A stretch of DNA of 54,666 nucleotides from Desulfobacteraceae bacterium (GTDB lineage Bacteria > Desulfobacterota > DSM-4660 > Desulfatiglandales > Desulfatiglandaceae): positions 1 through 54,666 of the forward strand of contig JADHXI010000005.1 in the NCBI GenBank assembly GCA_016783065.1, given 5' to 3'. The notes below the pieces were generated by a model, which had not been told where the DNA came from, did no database searches, and saw only the letters and a list, made by a program, of their open reading frames with translations. A program made the translations under genes and the position numbers. Of the stretch, positions 22,455 to 30,848 are shown one piece after another (within the stretch, counting starts at the first letter, position 1; every line of letters begins with the position of its first letter).

Positions 22455-23804
22455 ATGTCAGACATTTTAGACTTCATCAAGGCAAAAGACCCGGGACAAA
22501 AAGAGTTTCATCAGGCAGTGCAAGAAGTACTGGAAACGGTTCAGCCTGTTCTGGACCGAAATCCCGAATATCGTCAATCTGCTGTGCTGCAAAGGATAAC
22601 TGAACCTGAACGGGTGATTATGTTCCGGGTTCCCTGGATGGATGACCAGGGACAGGTGAATGTAAATCGCGGATTCAGGATAGAGATGAGCTGCGCAATC
22701 GGGCCTTACAAGGGAGGCCTCCGCTTCCATCCTTCAGTAAACCTCAGCATTTTAAAGTTCCTGGCATTTGAGCAGGCCTTTAAGAATGCCCTGACCACCC
22801 TCTCAATGGGGGGCGGGAAAGGTGGCTCTGACTTTGATCCCAAAGGGAAATCCGATAATGAAGTTATGCGGTTCTGCCAGAGTTTCATGACCGAGCTCTA
22901 CCGACATATCGGCCCGGATACGGACATTCCTGCCGGAGATATTGGGGTTGGGGCCAGGGAAATTGGTTACCTCTTTGGCATGTATAAGAGATTACGCAAT
23001 GAATTCACCGGAGTATTGACCGGCAAAAGCCTTGGCTGGGGGGGAAGCCTTATCCGGCCGGAAGCCACCGGTTATGGTTCCGTCTATTTTGCTTCGGAGA
23101 TGTTAGCCACCAGGGATGATAACCTTGAAGGCAAGACCTGTCTCGTGTCAGGCTCAGGAAACGTTGCCCAGTACACAGTGGAAAAAATCATAGAATTGGG
23201 CGGCAAAGCGACCACCCTTTCCGATTCTTCCGGTTACATTTATGATGAGGAGGGTATTGATAAGGACAAACTAGCCTTTGTAAAGAGACTGAAAAACGTC
23301 AGACGCGGCCGGATCAGGGAATACGTTGATAAGTATTCTGAAACGGTTTATACCGAGGTGGACTCTACTTTGGATTATAATCCCCTGTGGAACCACAAGG
23401 CCGACTGCGCCTTTCCCAGCGCCACACAGAATGAAATAAATGAGAAAGATGCCCGGAACCTTGTCAAGAACGGGGTATACCTGGTCAGTGAAGGGGCTAA
23501 CATGCCTTCCACTCCTGAAGCCATTAACATCTTTTTGGATAATAAGCTCTTATATGCTCCGGGAAAGGCAGCCAATGCGGGTGGCGTGGCCGTATCAGGT
23601 CTGGAAATGGCCCAGAACAGTATGCGCTTGAGCTGGCCCAGGGAAGAAGTGGATAGCCGTCTCAGGACGATTATGAAAAGCATCCACCAGAGTTGCCTGG
23701 ATGCGGCTGCTGATTATGGCGTACCCGGTAATTACATGGCAGGAGCCAATATCGCAGGTTTTGTGAAGGTAGTGAATGCTATGCTGGATCAGGGACTGGT
23801 GTAA
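22455..23804 (+). CDS. gdhA: Glutamate dehydrogenase, hexameric NADP-type
   Basis: A 449-residue enzyme of the usual length for bacterial hexameric glutamate dehydrogenase, which makes glutamate from 2-oxoglutarate and ammonium. Visible active-site elements: Lys86 and Lys110 (GPYKGGLRF, FEQAFKN), Lys122 (GGGKGGSD), and Asp162 (PAGDIGVG). The Rossmann motif SGSGNVAQ starts the coenzyme domain. The start follows AGGAGG by six bases; the reading frame extends 37 codons further upstream but that part looks untranslated and contains a CACGGG-TAAA-CCCGTG hairpin (22396-22411). Sits in a nitrogen-assimilation block with the NrpR-like regulator and the glutamate synthase-like protein. Confidence 0.93.
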   Translation: MSDILDFIKAKDPGQKEFHQAVQEVLETVQPVLDRNPEYRQSAVLQRITEPERVIMFRVPWMDDQGQVNVNRGFRIEMSCAIGPYKGGLRFHPSVNLSILKFLAFEQAFKNALTTLSMGGGKGGSDFDPKGKSDNEVMRFCQSFMTELYRHIGPDTDIPAGDIGVGAREIGYLFGMYKRLRNEFTGVLTGKSLGWGGSLIRPEATGYGSVYFASEMLATRDDNLEGKTCLVSGSGNVAQYTVEKIIELGGKATTLSDSSGYIYDEEGIDKDKLAFVKRLKNVRRGRIREYVDKYSETVYTEVDSTLDYNPLWNHKADCAFPSATQNEINEKDARNLVKNGVYLVSEGANMPSTPEAINIFLDNKLLYAPGKAANAGGVAVSGLEMAQNSMRLSWPREEVDSRLRTIMKSIHQSCLDAAADYGVPGNYMAGANIAGFVKVVNAMLDQGLV

Positions 23805-23856
23805 TGATTTCCAAGGACCTCAAGGGATTCGGCCGGCTTTTCATGTGGGCTTGCCA

Positions 23857-25071
23857 TTAATAGATCACCTGCTCCTCTTCCAGTTCTTTTATCTCCTTAC
23901 GGGACATTCCCAGGAGGCCGTGGAAGATAAAATCATTATGCTCACCGAGGAGAGGAGCATGGCGTTTAATTTCGGCCGGAGTAGCGGAAAGCCTCCAGGG
24001 AGGGGCTATCACCCAGTCCTTACCGATAACCGGGTGCTCCACCTGCATAAAGACATCCCTCTCCTTGAGGTGGGGGTCCTTAAAGAGCCCCTCGCTACTC
24101 AGGGATGGGGCTGCCGCCACCCCGGCCTTCTGTAGTTTCTCCATCACATCGTAATAGTCCTGCCCTTTGGTCCATTCGTTGATTATCTGATCCAGCTCAT
24201 CCTGATTGTTCCAGCGCTTGTAGGCATCGGAGAATCGCTCATCCTGAGCGAGCTCCGGTCTTTCCATTGTCCCGCAGAGGGCCTGCCACTCCTGATCAGT
24301 GGTCACGGCGATGCTTATCCAATTATCATCCCCGCGGCAGCGGTAGCAGTTATGTGGTGCCGTAACATCATCCCTGTTCCCCATCCTCATGGGCACCCTT
24401 TGGTTCATGATATAATCGAGGAGCGTGTCACCGACAAGTACGGCGATGGTCTCCTGTGAAGACAGATCAACATACTGACCTTCCCCGGTTCTTTGACGGT
24501 GGCAGAGGGCCGCCACCATAGCGAATGCGGACGTGGTGGCGCTCCTCAGGTCGATGGCGCCCATAAAGTTACTCGGGGGCCAATCCTCATACCCCGTGAC
24601 GAAGGAGGCGCCGCCGAGAGCGGCAAAGGTGGGCGCATAGCCCACATACTCCCGCTCAGGGCCGGTCTGACCGCAGGCTGAGGAGGAGAGGTATATTATA
24701 TCCTGCTTCACCTCCCTCAAGACCTCATACCCGAGTCCCAGCCTGGGCATCACCCCCGGTCGCATGTTCTCCATCACCGCATCGCTTACCCTCACAAGCT
24801 TCTTGGCGATCTCCACCCCCTTTGGTTTGGAGAGGTTCAGGTTTACGCCGAGTTTATTGAGGTTGAGGCTGTTGAAGACCGATGATTCATTCGGTCCTGA
24901 AAAGTCTTTTCCGGTGCTGAAGGAGGTGTTTCTGGAATGGTCCAATCTCCTCCTGCTCTCCACCTTGATGACCTCAGCCCCCAGAAGGGCCAGAAGACAG
25001 GTGGCATAGGGCCCTGCCCAGGCTGAAGTGAATTCAGTAATCCTTACACCTTGTAATGGTCCATTATTCAT
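23857..25071 (-). CDS. CaiB/BaiF (family III) CoA-transferase, subunit or paralogue B
   Basis: A 404-residue family III CoA-transferase. The N-terminal VRITEFTSAWAGPYA and LLGAEVIKVES segments and the central GYAPTFAALGG are typical; the catalytic aspartate that forms the acyl-CoA anhydride is most likely Asp174 (GAIDLRSATT). The C-terminal APLLGEHND motif closes the fold. It follows another CaiB/BaiF gene by 15 bases, with AGGGGA before its ATG, so the two are an operon and may form a heteromeric enzyme, as BbsEF does for benzylsuccinate. The transferred acid is unknown. Transcription runs convergently into the gdhA end. Confidence 0.87.
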   Translation of the reverse strand: MNNGPLQGVRITEFTSAWAGPYATCLLALLGAEVIKVESRRRLDHSRNTSFSTGKDFSGPNESSVFNSLNLNKLGVNLNLSKPKGVEIAKKLVRVSDAVMENMRPGVMPRLGLGYEVLREVKQDIIYLSSSACGQTGPEREYVGYAPTFAALGGASFVTGYEDWPPSNFMGAIDLRSATTSAFAMVAALCHRQRTGEGQYVDLSSQETIAVLVGDTLLDYIMNQRVPMRMGNRDDVTAPHNCYRCRGDDNWISIAVTTDQEWQALCGTMERPELAQDERFSDAYKRWNNQDELDQIINEWTKGQDYYDVMEKLQKAGVAAAPSLSSEGLFKDPHLKERDVFMQVEHPVIGKDWVIAPPWRLSATPAEIKRHAPLLGEHNDFIFHGLLGMSRKEIKELEEEQVIY

Positions 25072-25086
25072 ATAAAATCCCCTTTT

Positions 25087-26313
25087 TCAGATAATCCCCG
25101 TTTCCCTTAGCTTCACAAGATCCTCCCTGGTATACCCGAGGCGCTCGCACAATACATCCTCGTTGTGCTCCCCCAAGAGAGGGGCCGGACGTTCCCACCT
25201 CAATGGACTCTTTGAGAATCGGTATGGAGATGAGGGTACGGTAAGCCTCCCCGCCTTCGGATGCTCGACCTCAACAAAAAAATCTCTTGCATTCAATTGC
25301 TCTGATCTCAGCAGGTCCTCAGCGGAATTGATGGGTGCAATGGGACAGCTCAGAGCCTGCCCCTTTCGAAATATCTCCTCTTTCGTATGTTGCTTCATCC
25401 ACTCTATAAGATATCCGTTCAGCTCCTGAGCATGTTCAGATCTGCCACGCTGATCCTTGCACCAGTCCTCTTTTGACCACTCCGGATTCCCCACGAGTTC
25501 CATGAGGGCCTTCCATTGGTGCTCCTCAGGGGTGACCGCGACAACGTAACCATCCTTGCAGGGCATTACCCCGCCGGGCATGCGGCTCTGAGCCTGAGCC
25601 TGCCTTGTCATTGTTACGCCATCATTCGCGAAAGTGACACTCTCCACCCTCTGCATGGACATGAGTGCCTCCTGTTTGGACAGCTCAATGAACTGCCCCT
25701 GGCCCGTGGCCCCCTTCCAGTAGAAAGCGGATAGGACTGCCACCGCAGCCACCAGCCCTGCATCACAGTCGCAGCTATTGCCCCCTGCCTTGACAGGCGG
25801 GCGTTCCAGGGTGGGAGAGGGTATGGGGAGCAGGTAGCCCTGTCCGCTCACATGGGCGGTGTTGAGCTGATAGGCCTTGTAATCCTTATTGGGGCCGCTC
25901 CTCCCAAAGGGTGAGATGGATGTCATGATAAGCCCGGGGTTGAGTCCTTTGAGATCCTCGTATCCCAGCCCCAGCTGTTCCATATACCCGGGGGGCGTGT
26001 CCTCCACAAGGATATCCACATTCTTCACAAGCCCTTCAAAGATCTCTTTTCCCATGGGTTTGCCTGGGTCCAGGGTGATCCCCCGTTTATTGGTATTGAG
26101 ATAGAGGAAGAGACCGCTCTTCTCCTGATGCGGAATATCTCCTGGGAATGGTCCGCTCCTCCTCGCCTCGTCCCCTGTACCAGGCGATTCTATCTTGACC
26201 ACCTCGGCCCCCATATCGGCCAAAAGCTTGGTGCAATAGGGACCGCTTATCATGGTGCAGTATTCCAGTACCTTTACGTCTTCTAATACGCCTCCTAAAA
26301 CCGTTCCTTTCAC
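25087..26313 (-). CDS. CaiB/BaiF (family III) CoA-transferase, subunit or paralogue A
   Basis: A 408-residue family III CoA-transferase, first of a tandem pair. Conserved segments: VKVLEYCTMISGPYC, LADMGAEVVKIES, YLNTNKRGITLD, and APLLGEHNEDV. The catalytic aspartate position falls in GGNSCDCDAGLVAA; Asp182 is best placed by its four-residue distance to the glycine. The GTG start is supported by AGGAGG nine bases upstream. The two paralogues are clearly different in sequence, which favours distinct subunits or substrates over a recent duplication. An alpha/beta hydrolase gene lies upstream on the same strand, separated by a repeat element. Confidence 0.87.
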   Translation of the reverse strand: MKGTVLGGVLEDVKVLEYCTMISGPYCTKLLADMGAEVVKIESPGTGDEARRSGPFPGDIPHQEKSGLFLYLNTNKRGITLDPGKPMGKEIFEGLVKNVDILVEDTPPGYMEQLGLGYEDLKGLNPGLIMTSISPFGRSGPNKDYKAYQLNTAHVSGQGYLLPIPSPTLERPPVKAGGNSCDCDAGLVAAVAVLSAFYWKGATGQGQFIELSKQEALMSMQRVESVTFANDGVTMTRQAQAQSRMPGGVMPCKDGYVVAVTPEEHQWKALMELVGNPEWSKEDWCKDQRGRSEHAQELNGYLIEWMKQHTKEEIFRKGQALSCPIAPINSAEDLLRSEQLNARDFFVEVEHPKAGRLTVPSSPYRFSKSPLRWERPAPLLGEHNEDVLCERLGYTREDLVKLRETGII

Positions 26314-26370
26314 TCGTTGATTCCTCCTGTTTGTATTAATGACCCAAGCCCGAATAAACCGGAAAAGTTT

Positions 26371-26494
26371 AAAGTGAACTAAATTTTGAAGTGAGCTAAA
26401 GTCAATGAATCGCTTCGCTTCATCCGTTTATATAAAACAGATAGAATTCCACAACTTTAGGCACTTTAGATCACTTTAGTCACTTCACACTTTT
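26371..26494. repeat. Inverted-arm element built from short CTAAAGTG-type units
   Basis: The left arm (26371-26402) contains AAAGTGAACTAAA and GAAGTGAGCTAAAGT; the right arm (26453-26494) contains the reverse orientation several times (ACTTTAGGCACTTTAG, ATCACTTTAGTCACTT). A 50-base AT-rich centre separates them. The design, short degenerate units in opposed arms, is the same as the TGGAATNN element at 17.4 kb although the unit differs. It fills the gap between the hydrolase and CoA-transferase genes. Confidence 0.6.
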
Positions 26495-26520
26495 GTAATG
26501 CTGAAATTTTCCCCGACCAT

Positions 26521-27330
26521 CTACCACTCTATTTTGGAGAGGAAGTCCAAAAAGGCCTTATTGAAGAGATCAGGCGCCTCCTCGTGGGGTGAGTGGCCCA
26601 CTCCGGGCACGGTAACGAGCCTGGAGTCTTTGATCGACTCCTTCATGGTCTGCGACGCCTTGATAAACGGGGCATCTTCCTCTCCTAAAAAGATCAGGGT
26701 AGGCACTGCTATTTCGTTCAATCTTCCTGTGACTGGTTGCCATTTCCCAAAAGTCCTGGCAACATAGACATATCCGTCAACCGACGTATTCATTACTTTC
26801 CGCCTGGTTACTTCCCGTAATTCAGGATGTTTTTGAAACCTCTCGATCCTCATGGGATTATTTGCGGCATCATACTCGAACGCGGCCTCCAACCCCTCGT
26901 TTCTTGCCAGCTCATCCAGTTTTGCCCTGAACTCGACAAACCCCGGCGCCCTTTCGAAATCACCGCTCGAGGTATCTACGAGCACCAGGGCCTTTACCAG
27001 TTCCGGGTGGTCCAGGATAAACTGGAGTGAGATAAAGCCCCCCATAGAATGGCCCACCAAACAGCATCGATCGATACCGAGCTGACGAAGAAGAGCGTAG
27101 AGGTCTTCACTGAAGATATTGATTGAATAGTCTTCTTCCGCCTTGGGTGCCTCTGATTTACCATGTCCTCTGTTATCAATAGCTATCGCCTTATATCTAT
27201 CGGAGACAGCCTTTACCTGGTCTGCCCAGTCCTGGGTACTGCCAGTATAGCCGTGTAAAAAGACAATTGCCTCACCCTCACCTGTCTGTTCATAATACAA
27301 GCTGACATCATTTACCTTTAAGACCGACAT
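26521..27330 (-). CDS. Alpha/beta-fold hydrolase
   Basis: A 269-residue alpha/beta hydrolase. The nucleophile elbow GHSMGG places the catalytic Ser at residue 95; FLHGYTG supplies the oxyanion hole; the acid is probably Asp in LGEEDAPF and the histidine lies in GVGHSPHEEAP. No lid of note and no signal peptide, so it is cytoplasmic. Ring-cleavage hydrolases, haloperoxidase-like enzymes and thioesterases share this architecture. Its location upstream of two CoA-transferases hints at a C-C or thioester hydrolysis step, which is inference. GAGGAGG six bases before the ATG fixes the start. Confidence 0.86.
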   Translation of the reverse strand: MSVLKVNDVSLYYEQTGEGEAIVFLHGYTGSTQDWADQVKAVSDRYKAIAIDNRGHGKSEAPKAEEDYSINIFSEDLYALLRQLGIDRCCLVGHSMGGFISLQFILDHPELVKALVLVDTSSGDFERAPGFVEFRAKLDELARNEGLEAAFEYDAANNPMRIERFQKHPELREVTRRKVMNTSVDGYVYVARTFGKWQPVTGRLNEIAVPTLIFLGEEDAPFIKASQTMKESIKDSRLVTVPGVGHSPHEEAPDLFNKAFLDFLSKIEW

Positions 27331-27559
27331 GATTCACCTCCTCATTTAACGAACCTTCGCCTTTCCCGCCCGTGTACCGGCCCGGGGAAGACGAAGTGAT
27401 GCTGGTTGCCGGGTTAAGTTTGGATCTACTCAGTTTGATATGAGTTTGTTTTGGGGAAAGGACTATAGGGAAATATAGGGCTGTATGTCAAGGAGGAATA
27501 TGTTTCAAGGATGAATATGTTTCAAGAACTATACCACGGGATTGACCAGGGCTGGTCAT

Positions 27560-27946
27560 CTAACGTGGCCCTTCGGAAGGTTGTTCTAAGAGTTCCTGAA
27601 TAGCCTCTAAGATCTCGGCTGTTGTAAAGGGTTTCATGATTATACGATTGGCACCGAATCCCTTTGCTAGCTCAAGATAGGGTTCTGGTCCGAGGCGGCC
27701 GCCACCAGATATGGCTATGACCTTCACATCCGGAAACTCTACCCGCAGGTCAGTGATGGTTTCAATGCCCTCCTTCTTGGGCATGATGATATCGGTAATA
27801 ATGAGATCGGCCTGTTTCTCACGATAACGCTCTATTCCCTCATCACCATTACAGGCTTCCTCGACCTCGTATCCCACGCGCTCCAATACCTGCCGGAGCC
27901 ACTCCCGTACATCGTTATCATCCTCTATCAAAAGAATCCGTGCCAT
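27560..27946 (-). CDS. Single-domain response regulator (CheY-like)
   Basis: A 128-residue protein consisting of one receiver domain. The acidic pair Asp9/Asp10 (LLIEDDNDV), the phosphoacceptor Asp52 (IITDIIMPKKEG), a Ser in AISGGG and the conserved Lys in IIMKPF are present. There is no output domain, so it must signal by protein contact or phosphotransfer. No kinase gene is adjacent; the nearest hybrid kinase in the window is 24 kb away. A short 14-base direct repeat (GAATATGTTTCAAG at 27496 and 27513) lies just downstream. Confidence 0.88.
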   Translation of the reverse strand: MARILLIEDDNDVREWLRQVLERVGYEVEEACNGDEGIERYREKQADLIITDIIMPKKEGIETITDLRVEFPDVKVIAISGGGRLGPEPYLELAKGFGANRIIMKPFTTAEILEAIQELLEQPSEGPR

Positions 27947-28155
27947 ATCTTTTTTCCCCCTATCTTTATACAGTATCTTGTAATTTTATCATGACTATCT
28001 GACCCTTGACAACAGATTCCATGTGTCAAAGATCCCGCCGCCTTTATGGCAGGGGTAATGAGGTGGCGAGATGAAATATAGAGCCGCACCTAATCTATAA
28101 AATTATGCAGGAATCGTACCAAAACACCTTTTCACTCTCTTGGACTGCTTTTCAC

Positions 28156-28184
28156 TTGACACAAAAGCTCCTTTATCTCTAAAC
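28156..28184 (+). promoter_or_regulatory. Possible promoter for the flavodoxin gene
   Basis: A perfect TTGACA is followed after 17-18 bases by CTAAAC/TAAACT, a weak -10 box, about 45 bases before the start codon. Upstream, TTGACA-N12-TGTCAA (28006-28029) forms an inverted repeat in the shared divergent region with the response-regulator gene. Confidence 0.35.
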
Positions 28185-28226
28185 TCCTCGACCAAAAAGG
28201 ATTGGGAAAGATAAAAAGGAGAATCG

Positions 28227-28805
28227 ATGGCAGACAATAAAGAATCGAGAAAGGTACTTGTACTTTTGGGAAGTCCACGGAAAAAAGGAAACAGCGCTAT
28301 TTTGGCGGGGCAGATCATCATGGGGGCCGAGTCGGCCGGAGCCGAGGTGGAGACAATCTTCCTTCACGAAAAAAAAATTGCACCCTGCCAATCATGCTAT
28401 GCCTGTCAAAAGAAGGATAGCAAAGGCTGTGCGATCGATGATGACATGCAGCCCATTTTTCAAAAACTGATAAAAACCGATTCATGGGTGATTGCCAGCC
28501 CTGTTTATTGGTTTACGATGTCCGCACAGACCAAACTGTTTATGGACAGATGTTTCGCGCTCTCCGCCTATCAAAAAAATCCCTTTGCCGGTAAACGAAT
28601 CGCCATAGCCATGAGTTATGGTGACACTGACCCATTCACTTCCGGGTGTGTGAATGCACTTCGTACCTTTCAGGACGCCTTCAGATATGTAGGCTCGAAG
28701 ATTGTTGGGGTGGTCTATGGAAGCGCACTTGAAGCTGGTGAGATAGATTCCAATACTGCCCTCATGAAAACCGCCGAAGAGCTGGGGAAAAAGTTAGCAG
28801 GGTAG
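28227..28805 (+). CDS. Flavodoxin-family NAD(P)H:FMN oxidoreductase with cysteine cluster
   Basis: A 192-residue flavodoxin-like protein. The phosphate-binding loop GSPRKKGNS (15-23) is typical of NADPH-dependent FMN reductases; the flavin-ring loop is SPVYWFTMSAQTKLFMDR. Four cysteines (54, 57, 60, 68; CQSCYAC...C) match the compact motif of archaeal iron-sulfur flavoproteins, so a [4Fe-4S] cluster next to FMN is likely. Expected role: cytoplasmic electron transfer or reduction of a small acceptor. AAGGAG precedes the ATG. It ends eight bases from the convergent aldo/keto reductase gene. Confidence 0.87.
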   Translation: MADNKESRKVLVLLGSPRKKGNSAILAGQIIMGAESAGAEVETIFLHEKKIAPCQSCYACQKKDSKGCAIDDDMQPIFQKLIKTDSWVIASPVYWFTMSAQTKLFMDRCFALSAYQKNPFAGKRIAIAMSYGDTDPFTSGCVNALRTFQDAFRYVGSKIVGVVYGSALEAGEIDSNTALMKTAEELGKKLAG

Positions 28806-28813
28806 CTGTGGCA

Positions 28814-29863
28814 TCAACTGAAGTACTCATGAGATGTTGATGCAGCGACGATATCCTCCTCAAGGTGTTTGAAGTTCTGCATATCGGCGTTCACCACGTC
28901 TAATCCATGCTCCAGGGCATAGGCGTATGCGCGCTGGAATGGATTGAGGGGTGAGGCCATGAATTTCTCATCGTAAACCCTGTCGAAGGCGCTCGAGTCC
29001 CCACGGCCCAACACCCACATGGGAGCCAGATACCTGACGGTCTTCATTCCAATCAGACCGATCCCCTTTTCTCTCGCCCGCTTTAGCAGACCCTGAAGTT
29101 CGAGTAGCTTGGGTGTGCCACGTACCAGCCTTTTCGTGCTCCAGTCGTACCAGCCGGCGGGCGTTATGCCTATCATCGCAAGATCATACCACCCTGTATC
29201 AATGGCCGCCTCCAGGACCTTGTGTGCATTCTTATGGGTACTCAGCCCAAAATGGCCCACTTTTCCGGCAGCCTTTGCTTTGAGAAAGGCATTGTACACC
29301 TCTTCACTTTTAACAAGTGACGGATGTTCGACGCCCATCAGACAGTATGCATCCACATACTCGGTCTGGAGATCTTTTAGGCTATTGTCCATCTGTTTCG
29401 TCCAAAACCTTGCCGCATATTGCGCCTTTTTAAGTGTTATCGTGTCTTCCAGTTTGGCCCTGACGGGAGCAGGCGCCTTTGATACTACCCAGACCTTGTC
29501 GCGATGTTCATTCAAGAACGGGGCCAGGCTGCGCTCACTTCCCCTGTAGGCGATGTTTGAACCGGTATCATAGTGGTTGATTCCCGCCTCGAAGGCTCGG
29601 TCCAGCAACCGCACGGCCCTTCCGCCTACGAGGGCAGCACCACACCCGAAGACCAATCGACTGGACATGAAGTTTGTGCGGCCCAGTTTCCGGTATGTCA
29701 TTGACGGCCGTTCATTGCGGCTGACTGTCTCATCACTCTTGGATAGGGCTTTAGTTCCCGAGCACGCAGCCGTGAGAAGGACCGGTCCACTAATCGTAGC
29801 CGCTGCTGCAAGCTTTATAAACTCACGTCGATCAAAATAATTGCGATCTCTTCGCTTTTTCAT
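28814..29863 (-). CDS. Tat-exported aldo/keto reductase, probable lipoprotein
   Basis: A 349-residue aldo/keto reductase-fold protein with an N-terminal twin-arginine signal (DRREFIK at 11-17) followed by a lipobox-like LTAAC (Cys34), so it should be folded in the cytoplasm and anchored outside the inner membrane. The tetrad is readable: Asp99, Tyr106 (NIAYRGSE), Lys129 (VVSKAP) and a His in MGVEHP. Export through Tat suggests a bound nicotinamide or other cofactor. Its substrate is unknown. The DUF6599-type gene upstream on the same strand, 20 bases away, is also exported; the two are probably one operon. Confidence 0.85.
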   Translation of the reverse strand: MKKRRDRNYFDRREFIKLAAAATISGPVLLTAACSGTKALSKSDETVSRNERPSMTYRKLGRTNFMSSRLVFGCGAALVGGRAVRLLDRAFEAGINHYDTGSNIAYRGSERSLAPFLNEHRDKVWVVSKAPAPVRAKLEDTITLKKAQYAARFWTKQMDNSLKDLQTEYVDAYCLMGVEHPSLVKSEEVYNAFLKAKAAGKVGHFGLSTHKNAHKVLEAAIDTGWYDLAMIGITPAGWYDWSTKRLVRGTPKLLELQGLLKRAREKGIGLIGMKTVRYLAPMWVLGRGDSSAFDRVYDEKFMASPLNPFQRAYAYALEHGLDVVNADMQNFKHLEEDIVAASTSHEYFS

Positions 29864-29882
29864 AATAGCACCTCATCAGGTA

Positions 29883-30848
29883 TTAAAACGATTTTTTTAA
29901 ATATAGTCGTTTGAGTTGCTTCCAGAAGTCGATTGCGGTCTTAAGAGCCAAATTTCGATCCTCAACCAAGAACACGCCCCCCATCAGCCGACCCTTATGG
30001 AAGATGACGTCGTAACTCCCTCCCATGTCGCAGGACACCAGTTCCACACCGTCCACTTTCAGGTGTTCAACCCCCTTACCGTATCTTTGAGCATGCCTGG
30101 CATACCGGACCACAGTATCCCCGGCAGATTCCGGGGATTCCCTTTGCGACAGGAATGCCTTAACCACACTGTCTCCTCTGCGATATCGGACCGTGTACGT
30201 ATCGTGCATGAAATCCAGACCCATTGCATCGACTTTAAAATAGGTTTCAGACTCGGGTACCCGGTCCTTCTCGGGTAATGCATTCAGCCCCCAGACTTGC
30301 CCTCCCGAATCCAGCAGGAAGTCAGTCGCTCTTTGGGCCAAATCCATACCCATCCGCTTGAGCTCTGTTGTAAAATCAGAGGCTATGACCTTGATGTAGT
30401 ACTGACCCTTCCAGATGTAGCAGTTGGCGTCCGATTGGTATCCTGCCCTTCCCAGTTTCAGGGGAGTCTCTCCTGGCGATCGCTCTGCTGAAAAGACACC
30501 AAAGGCGTTGGTCGGCGTGCCCATGTCGTAGATGGAGAGGTCGATAAATTGCCCTTTATCTGCGCTGTTCGTAAAACTGGCGAAGGTCATCCTGACCATA
30601 TCGTAGGCCAGGAAGAATTCCGCGCGGCCGTTGATCTGTTCGTAGAGGTTTTCCGGTGTGAACTGCTTGACCTTATCGAATATCTCCCACCCCTTCGGCG
30701 TGAGACCAGCGACCATCACCGGCAGGCTTTGAGCCGGCTGCGCCAGGACGGTTGATTGAGGATTTGGCCAGATCGATAGCATCGCTATCAAGATCAATAC
30801 CTGTATTCCTGGGCGCAGTATTAGATTCAACATCATAGCCGATTTCAC
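29883..30848 (-). CDS. Exported DUF6599-like protein
   Basis: A 321-residue protein with a Sec-type signal peptide (hydrophobic about 15-30, cleavage probably after AQP near 38). The mature part reads GWEIFDKVKQFTPENLYEQINGRAEFFLAYD, a sequence typical of the DUF6599 group, followed by beta-rich segments and FGVFSAERS. No catalytic motif known. GTG start after GAGG. It precedes the Tat aldo/keto reductase gene by 20 bases on the same strand, so both may act together at the cell surface. Function not established; family call from memory of the motif. Confidence 0.75.
   Translation of the reverse strand: MKSAMMLNLILRPGIQVLILIAMLSIWPNPQSTVLAQPAQSLPVMVAGLTPKGWEIFDKVKQFTPENLYEQINGRAEFFLAYDMVRMTFASFTNSADKGQFIDLSIYDMGTPTNAFGVFSAERSPGETPLKLGRAGYQSDANCYIWKGQYYIKVIASDFTTELKRMGMDLAQRATDFLLDSGGQVWGLNALPEKDRVPESETYFKVDAMGLDFMHDTYTVRYRRGDSVVKAFLSQRESPESAGDTVVRYARHAQRYGKGVEHLKVDGVELVSCDMGGSYDVIFHKGRLMGGVFLVEDRNLALKTAIDFWKQLKRLYLKKSF

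Noticed and set aside
28006-28029. TTGACA-N12-TGTCAA as paired divergent -35 boxes
   Set aside because: Neither direction has a -10 box at 16-18 bases; it is kept only as a possible operator.
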